Below, one piece after another: positions 8,213 through 17,025 of a stretch of 64,000 nucleotides of DNA. Source of the stretch: Acidobacteriota bacterium (GTDB lineage: Bacteria > Acidobacteriota > JAAYUB01). The position numbers and the translations under genes were made by a program. Below the pieces are notes generated by a model. The model was not told the DNA's origin. It saw only the letters and a list, made by a program, of their open reading frames with translations, and ran no database searches. Each line of letters begins with the position of its first letter. Position 1 is the first letter of the stretch. The stretch covers positions 62,001 to 126,000 of the forward strand of contig JAKQOW010000017.1 in assembly GCA_029565065.1 (NCBI GenBank), read 5' to 3'.

Positions 8213-10582
8213 ATGATGATCGTCAACTATCTGAAAACCGCCTGGCGGATGATCGCCCGGCACAAGTTCTACTCCGCGCTGAACGTCGCCGGGCTGGCCG
8301 TGGGCATGGCCACCGTGGGGCTGATCCTGCTCTGGGTGTGGGACGAGTGGCGCTACGACCGGTTCCACGCCCGGGCGGACCGGATCTGCCGCGTCACCGT
8401 CGAGGACCTGTCGGGCGGGGTGGTCGCCCACCAGGCGGGATCGCCGGCGCCGCTCGGGGCTGCCTTGAAGGCGGAGCTGCCGGAGGTCGAGGACTTCGTC
8501 CGGGTGCAGGCCGGCTGGTCGGGCTGGCGGCTTCGGATCGGCGACCGCTATTTCATGGACGAGCGGCTGGCGGCGGCGGATCCTTCCTTCTTTGAGATCT
8601 TCTCCTTCCCCTTCCTTCAGGGGGATCCCCACACCGCCCTGAAAAACCGCCATTCCATCGTGATCACAGAGAGCCTGGCTCGCAAGGCGTTCGGGCAGGA
8701 GAACCCGATGGGGCGGGTGATGAGCATTTCCGATACAGACATGACCGTCACCGGGGTGATCCGCGACATCCCCGCCCAGTCGCACCTCAGCTTCGACTAT
8801 GCCTTCCCGGCGGTGAACATGGCCGCTTGGCGGGAGTCGCAGTTGGACGCCTGGGATTACACCCAGTTCGCCACCTACCTCCTGCTGCGTCCCGACGCCC
8901 GCCTGGAGGCGGTCCGGGAGAAGACGGCCCGGCTCATCCGCAGCCATCTGCCCAAAGCCCAGGGCCGGGTGCACCTGCAGCCCCTGACCGATGTCCATCT
9001 CGGTTCCACCGACATCAACACGTGGATGGTGAAATATCCCGACAAGGGGAACATCGCCCACGTGGCCGTCTTCCTGCTGACCGCCGCGGGCGTCCTGCTG
9101 CTGGCCTGCGTCAATTTCATTAACTTGTCTACCGCCCGGCACGCGGTGCGGGCCAAGGAAGTGGCGGTGCGCAAGGTGGTGGGCGCCGGCCGGCCGGATC
9201 TGTTTCGCCAGTTTCTGGGCGAAACGGGGCTGCTGACGCTGATCGCCCTGGGCCTGGCCGTGGTGTTCATGGAGCTGCTCCTCCCCGCGTTCAATGAGTT
9301 GACAGGCAAACAATTGTCAGTTCTTGGATCGAAGGACGCCACAATCTGGCTGGGACTGGCAGGCATCGCCGCCCTCACCGGTGTGCTGGCGGGAAGCTAT
9401 CCGGCGCTGTTCCTGTCGGCCTTCCCGCCGGTCCAGGTGATCCGGTCGGGGGGAGGATGGGGCGACCGGCGGGGCGGGGGCCTGCGCAAGGCGCTGGTGA
9501 CCCTCCAGTTTGTCTTCACCATTACCCTGTTGATCGTGACTGCGGTCATCTTCAGCCAGCTCCGCTTCATGAAGCAGAAGGATCTCGGCTACGATGCCCG
9601 CCGGGTGGTGACGTTCCCCGGCTGGGGTGGCTTCGAACGGAACTGGGATGCCGCCCGGAACGCCCTGCTGCAGTACCCCGGCATCTCGAGCGTCTGCCAG
9701 GGGATGCCCCCGGCGACGGGCTTCTGGGGGACCACCGAAGTGGACTGGGAGGGGCGGAATCCCAACCAGGAGGTCAAGCTGGCGGCGGATCTCGGGGATT
9801 ACGACTACGCCGCGGTCTTCCGGCTCCAGATGGTTCAGGGACGGTTCTATTCAAGAGACTTCGTCAACGATGACCAGAACTGGGTGGTCAACGAAACGGC
9901 CGTCCGGGCCATGGGCCTGGCCAACCCCGTGGGCCGGTGGCTCAGCTACCGAGGCCGGCGCGGGCGGATCATCGGGGTGGTGAAGGACTATCACGGGGCG
10001 TCGCTCCACGAGCCCATCGGACCCAAGGTCATTCAGTGTGGCCAGGGTTTCTTTGTCTGCGTCCGCTATCGCACCGACGACATCCCCGAGCTGATGGCGT
10101 TCCTGCAGAAGCAGTGGAAGGTCTTCGTGCACGGGGAGAGGTTCCGGTCGGATTTCGTGGACGAGTCCATCGCCGCCTGGTACCAGACCGAGGAGCGGAT
10201 CCAACTGCTCTTCGCGTACTTCACCGGGCTGGCCGTCCTGGTCGCCTCCCTGGGGCTGCTGGGCCTGGCCGCGTTCATGGCCGAGCGCCGCACCAAGGAG
10301 ATCGGGGTGCGCAAGGTGCTGGGGGCGTCCACCACCGGGCTTGTCCTGCTCCTGGTGCGGGATCAGGTCAAGTGGGTGCTGGCGGCGAACCTGTTCGCCT
10401 GGCCGCTGGCCTGGTGGCTGAGCCGGCATTGGCTCGCGGGGTACGCCTATCGCATCGACATGAACTGGCCGGTGTTCGCCCTTTCGGGCGCGCTGGTGCT
10501 GGCCGTGGCCGCGGCCACGGTCAGCGGCCAGGCCCTCCGGGCGGCCTGGTCCCGCCCGGTTGCGGCGTTGCGATACGAATGA
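8213..10582 (+). CDS. MacB/FtsX-type ABC transporter permease (tandem-domain, ~790 aa)
   Basis: The fifth visible permease, 789 residues from the ATG at 8213, which has GAGGA six bases upstream. The frame is open further back to 8099 but that would overlap the preceding gene and lacks conservation. It begins MMIVNYLKTAWRMIARHKF and carries FtsX loops AKEVAVRKVVGA and TKEIGVRKVLGA; it ends RPVAALRYE. Like its siblings it has two periplasmic MacB_PCD-type domains and no nucleotide-binding domain. It closes the array; the following small ORF begins 28 bases later. Confidence 0.93.
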   Translation: MMIVNYLKTAWRMIARHKFYSALNVAGLAVGMATVGLILLWVWDEWRYDRFHARADRICRVTVEDLSGGVVAHQAGSPAPLGAALKAELPEVEDFVRVQAGWSGWRLRIGDRYFMDERLAAADPSFFEIFSFPFLQGDPHTALKNRHSIVITESLARKAFGQENPMGRVMSISDTDMTVTGVIRDIPAQSHLSFDYAFPAVNMAAWRESQLDAWDYTQFATYLLLRPDARLEAVREKTARLIRSHLPKAQGRVHLQPLTDVHLGSTDINTWMVKYPDKGNIAHVAVFLLTAAGVLLLACVNFINLSTARHAVRAKEVAVRKVVGAGRPDLFRQFLGETGLLTLIALGLAVVFMELLLPAFNELTGKQLSVLGSKDATIWLGLAGIAALTGVLAGSYPALFLSAFPPVQVIRSGGGWGDRRGGGLRKALVTLQFVFTITLLIVTAVIFSQLRFMKQKDLGYDARRVVTFPGWGGFERNWDAARNALLQYPGISSVCQGMPPATGFWGTTEVDWEGRNPNQEVKLAADLGDYDYAAVFRLQMVQGRFYSRDFVNDDQNWVVNETAVRAMGLANPVGRWLSYRGRRGRIIGVVKDYHGASLHEPIGPKVIQCGQGFFVCVRYRTDDIPELMAFLQKQWKVFVHGERFRSDFVDESIAAWYQTEERIQLLFAYFTGLAVLVASLGLLGLAAFMAERRTKEIGVRKVLGASTTGLVLLLVRDQVKWVLAANLFAWPLAWWLSRHWLAGYAYRIDMNWPVFALSGALVLAVAAATVSGQALRAAWSRPVAALRYE

Positions 10583-10610
10583 CATCCGATTCCGGAGGGA
10601 TTGGTCCATC

Positions 10611-10892
10611 ATGATCACACGAGAAATCACGCTGCAGATTCCGACGCTCGAGGCGGAGCAGAACATCGACATCGAGGTGACCATCAACGGCCGGAAGCGG
10701 CGCATGGTCTACCGGGTGGAGATCGTGTCCTGGCGGGATCAGGATGCCGCAACCGAGGGGGAGGACCGGATCGAGATGATCCGCCGGGTGGTGCGCGAGC
10801 ACGACCCGGCCTGGCAACTCGTCCAGATCGGCCTGCCGTCGGCCGACGGCATCCCCATCATGTTCCGCCGCCGCACCGCCGCCGCGGTTTGA
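10611..10892 (+). CDS. small hypothetical protein after permease array
   Basis: A 93-residue ORF with GGAGG at 10594-10598 before its ATG. The N-terminal 40 residues alternate charged and hydrophobic positions (ITREITLQIPTLEAEQ), suggesting a beta-sheet, followed by a helical REHDPAWQLVQIG stretch; it ends in an Arg-rich tail. No signal peptide, membrane helix or cysteines. No family recognised. It follows the fifth permease by 28 bases and is probably co-transcribed. It does not resemble the small ORF at 466-708. Confidence 0.5.
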   Translation: MITREITLQIPTLEAEQNIDIEVTINGRKRRMVYRVEIVSWRDQDAATEGEDRIEMIRRVVREHDPAWQLVQIGLPSADGIPIMFRRRTAAAV

Positions 10893-10926
10893 CTTGGAGA
10901 CGGGGATCACCTAGAATCAGATCACG

Positions 10927-11790
10927 ATGAATCCGGGCCTCGGCGACATGCTGCGCATCTTCGTGGTGTCCGACGCCACCGGCCGCACCTGCCATACGGT
11001 CGTCCAGGCGGCGCTGTCGCAGTTCAACACCAGCCGGGTCGAGGTGGTCACGCTCCCCCATGTGCGCACCTTCGAACAGATCGAGGCGATCCTCGACCGG
11101 GCCGATCAAGCGAAGGGCGTGGTCGTGTACACGATGGTGGCGGCGGAGTTCCGCCAGCGGATCTACGAACTGGGCCGGCTCAAGGGCGTGCCCACGGTGG
11201 ACATCCTCGGTCCCGTGCTGACGCGTTTTTCCGATATCCTGGAAGTTTCGCCGCTGGCCCAGCCGGGTCTTTTTTACCAGCTCGACCAGAAGTACTTCAA
11301 ACGGATCGAGGCGGTGGACTACACCATCAAGCACGACGACGGCGTCGGACTGGCCACGCTGAATCAGGCGGAGATCGTGCTCCTGGGCGTGTCGCGCACG
11401 TCCAAGACCCCCGTGAGCATCTATTTGGCCTACCGCGGCTGGAAGGCCGCCAACGTGCCGGTGGTGCTCGATCAGCCGCTGCCCGACGAGCTTTTCACCG
11501 TGGACCCGCGCCGGGTGGTCGCTCTGACCATCAATCCCGACCGTCTCCAGCTCATTCGGCAGGAGCGGGCCCGCCACCAGCGCCCGGGCGCCCTGATCGA
11601 ATACACGGATCCCGGCCTCATCGGCGACGAGGTCACCTACGGCCTCCGCCTCTACCGCCGGCATGACTGGCCCATCATCGACGTGACCTTCCGCTCCATC
11701 GAGGAAACCGCCACCGAAGCGGCCCGGATCATGTTCTCCCACTTCGGCGCCAAGCGCGACGGCTTCTCCGAGGTGCTGCCCGAAATCTGA
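10927..11790 (+). CDS. ppsR: PEP synthase / pyruvate phosphate dikinase regulatory protein (kinase/pyrophosphorylase)
   Basis: 287 residues, the usual length of the DUF299 family. These bifunctional enzymes use ADP to phosphorylate, and inorganic phosphate to dephosphorylate, a threonine of PEP synthase or pyruvate phosphate dikinase, switching gluconeogenic PEP formation off and on. Visible hallmarks are the N-terminal VVSDATGRTCHTV and the P-loop-like LLGVSRTSKTPVSIYLA around residues 152-168. An alternative start at 10948 (MLRIFVVSD) matches the family's usual start; neither has a strong ribosome site. The target enzyme is not in this window, so which of the two targets it serves is undecided. 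Confidence 0.93.
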   Translation: MNPGLGDMLRIFVVSDATGRTCHTVVQAALSQFNTSRVEVVTLPHVRTFEQIEAILDRADQAKGVVVYTMVAAEFRQRIYELGRLKGVPTVDILGPVLTRFSDILEVSPLAQPGLFYQLDQKYFKRIEAVDYTIKHDDGVGLATLNQAEIVLLGVSRTSKTPVSIYLAYRGWKAANVPVVLDQPLPDELFTVDPRRVVALTINPDRLQLIRQERARHQRPGALIEYTDPGLIGDEVTYGLRLYRRHDWPIIDVTFRSIEETATEAARIMFSHFGAKRDGFSEVLPEI

Positions 11791-11832
11791 TCCGTCCGGC
11801 CCGCACGAAGCGCATCCTGCAACAAATCCAGC

Positions 11833-11852
11833 CCGCTATGCGTATATAGCGG
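11833..11852. promoter_or_regulatory. inverted repeat upstream of LytTR regulator
   Basis: Perfect 7-base arms CCGCTAT and ATAGCGG separated by GCGTAT, 32 bases before the LytTR regulator's ATG. It is one of the few AT-rich spots here, contains TATATA, and its right arm runs into a GGAGGAAG purine stretch. It may be an operator or an RNA hairpin; LytTR proteins usually bind direct repeats, so autoregulation is only a guess. Confidence 0.35.
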
Positions 11853-11883
11853 AGGAAGACAATCCTGACCGGGGGAAGTGACC

Positions 11884-12699
11884 ATGAGCGTTTCACCGAC
11901 TCTTGAAGCGCCTGGCGGCAGCATCGAGGCGACCGCCCTGCGCGTCCTCATCGTCGATGACGAGACTCTGGCGCGCAAGCGCGTCCGCCGGCTGCTGCAG
12001 GGCGAGGCCCGGGTGGACGTGATCGGCGAGTGCGCCAACGGGCCCGACGCCGTCGCGGCCATTCGGGAGCAGGAGCCGGACCTGGTCCTGCTCGACGTCC
12101 AGATGCCCGGCATGGACGGTCTGGCGGTCATCGACGCGGTGGGTGCCGACCGGATGCCGCCAGTGGTGTTCGTCACGGCGCACGAGGCGTACGCACTCCA
12201 GGCGTTCGACGTCCAGGCGGTGGACTACCTCCTGAAGCCGTTCGACCAGGACCGCCTGCACGAGGCGCTGAACCGGGCGCGCCGCCGCTGCGGGAGCCGC
12301 GCCGACAACGGCCTGCCGGAACAACTGGCGGAGCTGGTGCAGGACATGCAGCGCCGCCGCAGCCACCTGCAACGGATCGCCGTGCGCACTGACGGCCGCG
12401 TCCTGCTGGTGCCCGTGGCCGAGGTGGACTGGCTGGAATCGGCAGGCAACTACATTTGCCTGCATTCCGGGTCGAAGACTCACATCGTCCGGGAGACGAT
12501 GGCCCGGCTGGAGGAACAGCTCGACCCCGCCCGCTTCGCCCGGATCCATCGGTCCACAATGATCAACCTGAACCGGATCCGGGAGCTGCAGCCGTACTTC
12601 CACGGGGACTACAAGGTGCTGCTGGAGGACGGGACCGAGCTGACGCTGAGCCGCAATTACCGCGAGAACCTGATGAACCGGCTGGGCCTGGCCAACTGA
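11884..12699 (+). CDS. LytTR-family response regulator (AlgR/LytR type)
   Basis: A 271-residue two-domain regulator. The receiver domain (about 19-135) has the acidic pair D25-D26, the phospho-acceptor D71 in LVLLDVQMPG, T98, and K118 in DYLLKP. The C-terminal half (about 165-268) is a LytTR DNA-binding domain with WLESAGNYI, RIHRSTMINL and LSRNYRENL. GGGGGAAG precedes the ATG at 11884; a GTG two codons earlier is also in frame. No histidine kinase is adjacent, so it is an orphan in this window. LytTR regulators often control membrane transport genes, which makes the permease array upstream a possible target, without proof. Confidence 0.92.
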   Translation: MSVSPTLEAPGGSIEATALRVLIVDDETLARKRVRRLLQGEARVDVIGECANGPDAVAAIREQEPDLVLLDVQMPGMDGLAVIDAVGADRMPPVVFVTAHEAYALQAFDVQAVDYLLKPFDQDRLHEALNRARRRCGSRADNGLPEQLAELVQDMQRRRSHLQRIAVRTDGRVLLVPVAEVDWLESAGNYICLHSGSKTHIVRETMARLEEQLDPARFARIHRSTMINLNRIRELQPYFHGDYKVLLEDGTELTLSRNYRENLMNRLGLAN

Positions 12700-12726
12700 G
12701 GCCGCCCGATTCACGCCTGCCCGGGC

Positions 12727-12741
12727 CCGGCGCGGCGCCGG
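12727..12741. terminator. GC hairpin between convergent genes
   Basis: The near-palindrome CCGGCGCGGCGCCGG lies in the 46-base gap between the convergent LytTR regulator and RND pump. There is no T-run on either side, so it would be a weak or factor-assisted bidirectional terminator at most. Confidence 0.3.
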
Positions 12742-12745
12742 CCGC

Positions 12746-15700
12746 CTATCGCTGCCGGCGCGCGCGTTGCTGCATCCGGTCCAGGTAGATGTAAACCACG
12801 GGCGTCAGGTACAGCGTGATCACCTGCGACACCACGAGTCCGCCCACCACCGCCAGCCCCAGCGGCTGGCGCGACTCGCCGCCGGCGCCGAAGCCCACGG
12901 CGATGGGGAGCGTGCCGAAGAACGCCGCCATGGTGGTCATCATGATGGGCCGGAAGCGGATGAGGCAGGCCTGGTAGATGGCCTCGGCGGGCGGCACCTG
13001 CTTCGTGCGCTCGGCGTCCAGCGCGAAGTCGATCATCATGATGGCGTTTTTCTTGACGATGCCCACCAGCATGATGATTCCCACGAAGGCGAAGATGTTC
13101 AGGTCCACCCGGAACAGCAGCAGGGTGACCAGGGCCCCCAGGCCGGCCGACGGCAGGCCCGACAGGATGGTCACCGGGTGGATGAAGCTCTCGTACAGAA
13201 TCCCCAGGACGATGTAGATCACCACCACGGCCATGATCAGGAGCAGACCCATCCCCTTGAGCGACGCCTGGAAGGCCTGCGCCGTGCCCTGGAAGCTCCG
13301 GGTGACCGTGGGCGGCAGCAGATCGGTGGCGGCGCTCTCGATGCGCGTGAGCGCTTCGCCCAGCGACACGCCCGGCCGCAGGTTGAACGAGACGGTCGCG
13401 GCGGGAAGCTGTCCCAGGTGGTTCACCGACAGCGGTCCCACCGCCGGGCGGATCCGGGCCACGGCGTCCAGCGGGACCATCCGGCCGCCCGCAGACTTGA
13501 CGTACAGGTTGGACAGATCGTTCGGCTCCCGCTGCAGCCGCGGTAGCAGCTCCATCACCACGTAATATTGGTTGTCGGGCGCGAACATCGTGGAAATCTG
13601 CCGCGTGCCGAAGGCGGTGTAGAGGACGTCCTCGACCTGGTAGGCGGTCACGCCGAGCGCGGTGGCCTTCTCGCGCAGCAGGTCCACCCGCACTTCCGGA
13701 TTCTTGATGAACAGGTCGCTGTTGACGTCGAGCAGCTCCGGCATGGCGCGGAGCCGCGCTTCGAGCAGGGGGGCATACCGGTACAGCTCCGCGGTGTCGG
13801 TGCTCTGGATGGAGTACTGGTAGAGCGCCCGGGTCTGCTGGCCACCGATGGTGATGGTGGGCGGGTTCTGAAGGTAGACCTGGATGCCGGGGATCTGGGC
13901 GAGCTTCGGGCGCAGCCGGTTGATGATCTCGTCGGCGGTGCTGGTCCGTTCCTGACGCGGCTTGAGGCGCAGGAACACGTTGCCAGCGTTGAGGCCGGAC
14001 GCGCCGCGGGCGCCGCAGCTGGACATCATCCCCTCGACGTCCGGATCCTGGCGGATGATCTCGGTGACCTCCCGCTGGTGGCGGACCATCGACTCGAAGG
14101 AGATGCCCTGGATCGCCTCGGTGAAACCGCGGACCTGGCCGGTGTCCTCGGTGGGGATGAAGCCCTTGGGTACGACGTTAAAGAGCCAGGCGGTGACGCC
14201 CAGGATCACGAAGGACAGCAGCAGCGTGACCAGCTTGTGGCGGATGGCGAACCGGAGCGTGGTGTCGTAGAAACGCAGCATCGCGTCGAACACCTTCTCG
14301 GAGGCCCGGTAGAGGGCGCCGTGGCGCACCTCACCGGGCGGACGCAGGAACCGCGAGGCCAGCATCGGCGTCAGGGTGAGGGACACGATGCCCGAGATCA
14401 GGATCGCCGCCGCGATGGTCACGGCGAACTCATGGAACAGCCGGCCCAGGATGCCGCTCATGAAGAGCACCGGGATGAAGACGGCGGCCAGCGAGATGGT
14501 CATGGAGACGATGGTGAAGCCGATCTCCTTCGAGCCGTCGAGGGCGGCCTGCATCGGCGTCTTGCCCATCTCGATGTGGCGGACGATGTTCTCCAGCATG
14601 ACGATGGCGTCGTCCACCACGAAGCCCACCGACAGGGTCAGCGCCATGAGCGTCAGGTTGTTCACCGAAAAGTCGGCCAGGTACATCACGGCGAACGTGC
14701 CCACGATGGAGAACGGCAGCGCCAGGCTGGGGATGATCGTAGCCGAAATGTTCCGTAGGAACAGAAAGATCACCAGGATGACCAGGCACAGCGTGAGCAC
14801 CAGGGTGAACTTGACGTCGTTGACCGATTCGCGGATCGACTGGGAGCGGTCGAAGATGACGCCGAGTTCCACCGACGCGGGGAGCTGTTTCTGGAACACC
14901 GGGAGGATGTCCCGGATGGCCTGGACGATGGCGACGGTGTTGGTGCCGGGCTGGCGCTGGATGGCCAGGATGACCGCCCGCTTGGCGCCCTCGCGGGTCA
15001 CGTGCCAGGCGGCGACCTTGTCGTTCTCGACGCTGTCGATCGCCTCGCCGAGGTCCCGCAGGTACACCGGCGCGCCCTCGCGGTAGGTGACGATCAGCCC
15101 GCCGTAGGCGGCGGCCTCGAGCAGCTGCCCGTCCGACTCCACGGTGTAGGCGCGGTGCGTGCCGTAGAGCACGCCGCTGGGGAGGTTGACGTTGCCGTTG
15201 CGGATGGCGTCGGCCACCTCGTTGATGCCGATGTCCCGGCTGGTGAGCCGGTCGGGATCGAGCCGGACCCGGACGGCGTACTTCTGGGAACCGTACACCT
15301 GCACCTGGGCCACGCCGTTGACCATGGAAATCCGCTCGCCCAGAGTGGTGGCGGCATACTCGTTGAGGGTGGACAGCGGCAGCGTGTCCGACTTCATGGC
15401 GAGCATGAGGATCGGCGAATCGGCCGGGTTGACCTTCCGGTAGGACGGCGGCGTGGGCATGTCGCGGGGCAGCTGCCGTTGGGCTTGGGCGATGGCCGCC
15501 TGCACGTCCTGGGCGGCGGCGTCGAGGTCCCGCTCCAGCGCGAACTGGAGGGTGATCTGCGTGGAGCCGATGCCGCTCGACGAGGTCATGTTGTCGATGC
15601 CGGCAATGGTGGAGAACTGCCGCTCCAGCGGCAGGGCCACCGTCGAGGCCATGGTCTCGGGGCTGGCGCCGGGCAGGCTGGCCGAGACGGTGATGGTGGG

Positions 15701-15826
15701 GAAATCGACGTTCGGCAGGTCGTTGACCGGCAGGGTGATGTAGGCCATGACGCCGAAGAGGATGATCCCCAGCATCACCAGGACGGTGGTGACGGGCCGG
15801 CGGATGAACAGGGCCGGAATGTTCAT
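12746..15826 (-). CDS. RND efflux pump inner-membrane permease (HAE1/AcrB-MdtBC type)
   Basis: A 1026-residue proton-driven pump subunit. It begins MNIPALFIRRPVTTVLVM, the typical RND start, and its first helix is followed by the large periplasmic porter domain. The proton-relay residues are in place: the aspartate pair D405-D406 in GFVVDDAIVMLEN and lysine(s) 925-926 in GIVKKNAIMMIDF, matching AcrB D407/D408 and K940. Its ATG overlaps the adaptor's stop as ATGA, so it is the last gene of a coupled outer-membrane factor, adaptor, pump operon. Sequence tone (NDLPNVDFPTITVSASLPGA) is closest to MdtB/MdtC-like drug pumps rather than metal pumps. Substrate not determinable. Confidence 0.96.
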   Translation of the reverse strand: MNIPALFIRRPVTTVLVMLGIILFGVMAYITLPVNDLPNVDFPTITVSASLPGASPETMASTVALPLERQFSTIAGIDNMTSSSGIGSTQITLQFALERDLDAAAQDVQAAIAQAQRQLPRDMPTPPSYRKVNPADSPILMLAMKSDTLPLSTLNEYAATTLGERISMVNGVAQVQVYGSQKYAVRVRLDPDRLTSRDIGINEVADAIRNGNVNLPSGVLYGTHRAYTVESDGQLLEAAAYGGLIVTYREGAPVYLRDLGEAIDSVENDKVAAWHVTREGAKRAVILAIQRQPGTNTVAIVQAIRDILPVFQKQLPASVELGVIFDRSQSIRESVNDVKFTLVLTLCLVILVIFLFLRNISATIIPSLALPFSIVGTFAVMYLADFSVNNLTLMALTLSVGFVVDDAIVMLENIVRHIEMGKTPMQAALDGSKEIGFTIVSMTISLAAVFIPVLFMSGILGRLFHEFAVTIAAAILISGIVSLTLTPMLASRFLRPPGEVRHGALYRASEKVFDAMLRFYDTTLRFAIRHKLVTLLLSFVILGVTAWLFNVVPKGFIPTEDTGQVRGFTEAIQGISFESMVRHQREVTEIIRQDPDVEGMMSSCGARGASGLNAGNVFLRLKPRQERTSTADEIINRLRPKLAQIPGIQVYLQNPPTITIGGQQTRALYQYSIQSTDTAELYRYAPLLEARLRAMPELLDVNSDLFIKNPEVRVDLLREKATALGVTAYQVEDVLYTAFGTRQISTMFAPDNQYYVVMELLPRLQREPNDLSNLYVKSAGGRMVPLDAVARIRPAVGPLSVNHLGQLPAATVSFNLRPGVSLGEALTRIESAATDLLPPTVTRSFQGTAQAFQASLKGMGLLLIMAVVVIYIVLGILYESFIHPVTILSGLPSAGLGALVTLLLFRVDLNIFAFVGIIMLVGIVKKNAIMMIDFALDAERTKQVPPAEAIYQACLIRFRPIMMTTMAAFFGTLPIAVGFGAGGESRQPLGLAVVGGLVVSQVITLYLTPVVYIYLDRMQQRARRQR

Positions 15827-17025
15827 GGCTGGATGACCTCGGGCTCCACCTTCTGGCGGATGGTGATCCGGGAGCCCGGGGTCAGCCGCATCTGGCCGTC
15901 CACGATGACGGTGTCGTCGGCGCGCAGGCCGCCGCGGATGACCGCCTCGCCGGCCATGATCCGGTCGACGGTGACCTGGCGCACCGCGGCGGTGTTGCCC
16001 GCCGCCACGACGTAGACCAGCGACCCCTCCTGGCTGGGCACCACCGCCTGGGCGGGCACCACCAGCGCCTGCGGCTCGGTATCCAGCACCAGCAGCACAT
16101 CGACGAACAGGCCGGGCCACAGCACGCCGCTGGCATTGTCGCACGTGGCTTTCAGGTGGATGGTGCCCGTGCCGGATGCGACGGTGCTGTCCAGGAAGGT
16201 GACGGCGCCGCGCTCGGCCGGAGCGCCGCTGTCGGGGATAGAGGCGGAAACGGTCATGTGGCCGCGGCGCATCTGCTCCCGTAGGCGGGGCAGGACCTGC
16301 TCGGGCACGGTGAAATCCACGTAGATGGGGCGGATCTGGTAGATCTGGACGAGGGTGGTTTCGTTGAGCCGGGCCATGTTGCCGGCGTGGACGAGGAGCT
16401 CGCCCGTCCGCCCGCTGGCAGGGGCGGTGACGGTGCAGTAGCCGAGATCCAGGCGGGCATTGAGCAGTTCAGCCTCGTCGGCCCGCACCGACGCTTCGTC
16501 GGCCTGCAGGGTGGCCTGCAGCGCTTCGGCGTTGGCCTTAACCGTGTCGTACTGCTGGCGGGTGACATAGTCCTTGGCCACCAGCTCGGCGTAGCGCTGC
16601 ACGTCGGCCTCGGCGTTGCGCCACAGGGCGCGGTCGCGCTCCAGGTTGGCCCGGGTTCGCGCCAGCGCCGCCTCGGCGCGCTGCACCGCCGCCGCGAAGG
16701 GGGCCGGGTCGATGGTGAACAGGGTCTGGCCGCGGCGGACCTCCTGACCCTCGCTGAAGTGGACGCTGAGGATGGGGCCGCTGACCTGGGTCTTGACCGC
16801 CACGGTGGAGTACGCCTCGACTGTGCCGATGGCCTTGAGCTGAACCGGCATCGGCTTCTGGACCACCGGCGCGGTGGTGACGGCCACGGGCGGCGCGGTC
16901 CGCGGGGTGTTGTCGGCGGGTTTGCCGGTGCAGCCGACGCCGCCGGCGGCGAGTCCGGCCAGCAGGACGGCGGGGACGGCCGTGCGCAAGTGGATCAGCA
17001 GGCGAATGCAGGCGATGCGTGTCAT
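15823..17025 (-). CDS. RND efflux periplasmic adaptor subunit (membrane fusion protein)
   Basis: 400 residues. An N-terminal hydrophobic signal ends GGVGC at Cys32, an imperfect lipobox that suggests a lipid-anchored adaptor. Then come a barrel-sandwich half (VSGPILSVHFSEGQEVRRGQ), a helical hairpin of about 90 Ala/Arg/Glu-rich residues, the second half (TVTAPASGRTGELLVH), a beta-barrel and a membrane-proximal domain. It bridges the pump and the TolC-like channel. Start chosen at 17025 because it forms ATGA with the stop of the upstream TolC gene; its own stop forms ATGA with the pump. No metal-binding domain, unlike the adaptor at 60483-61997. Confidence 0.95.
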   Translation of the reverse strand: MTRIACIRLLIHLRTAVPAVLLAGLAAGGVGCTGKPADNTPRTAPPVAVTTAPVVQKPMPVQLKAIGTVEAYSTVAVKTQVSGPILSVHFSEGQEVRRGQTLFTIDPAPFAAAVQRAEAALARTRANLERDRALWRNAEADVQRYAELVAKDYVTRQQYDTVKANAEALQATLQADEASVRADEAELLNARLDLGYCTVTAPASGRTGELLVHAGNMARLNETTLVQIYQIRPIYVDFTVPEQVLPRLREQMRRGHMTVSASIPDSGAPAERGAVTFLDSTVASGTGTIHLKATCDNASGVLWPGLFVDVLLVLDTEPQALVVPAQAVVPSQEGSLVYVVAAGNTAAVRQVTVDRIMAGEAVIRGGLRADDTVIVDGQMRLTPGSRITIRQKVEPEVIQP

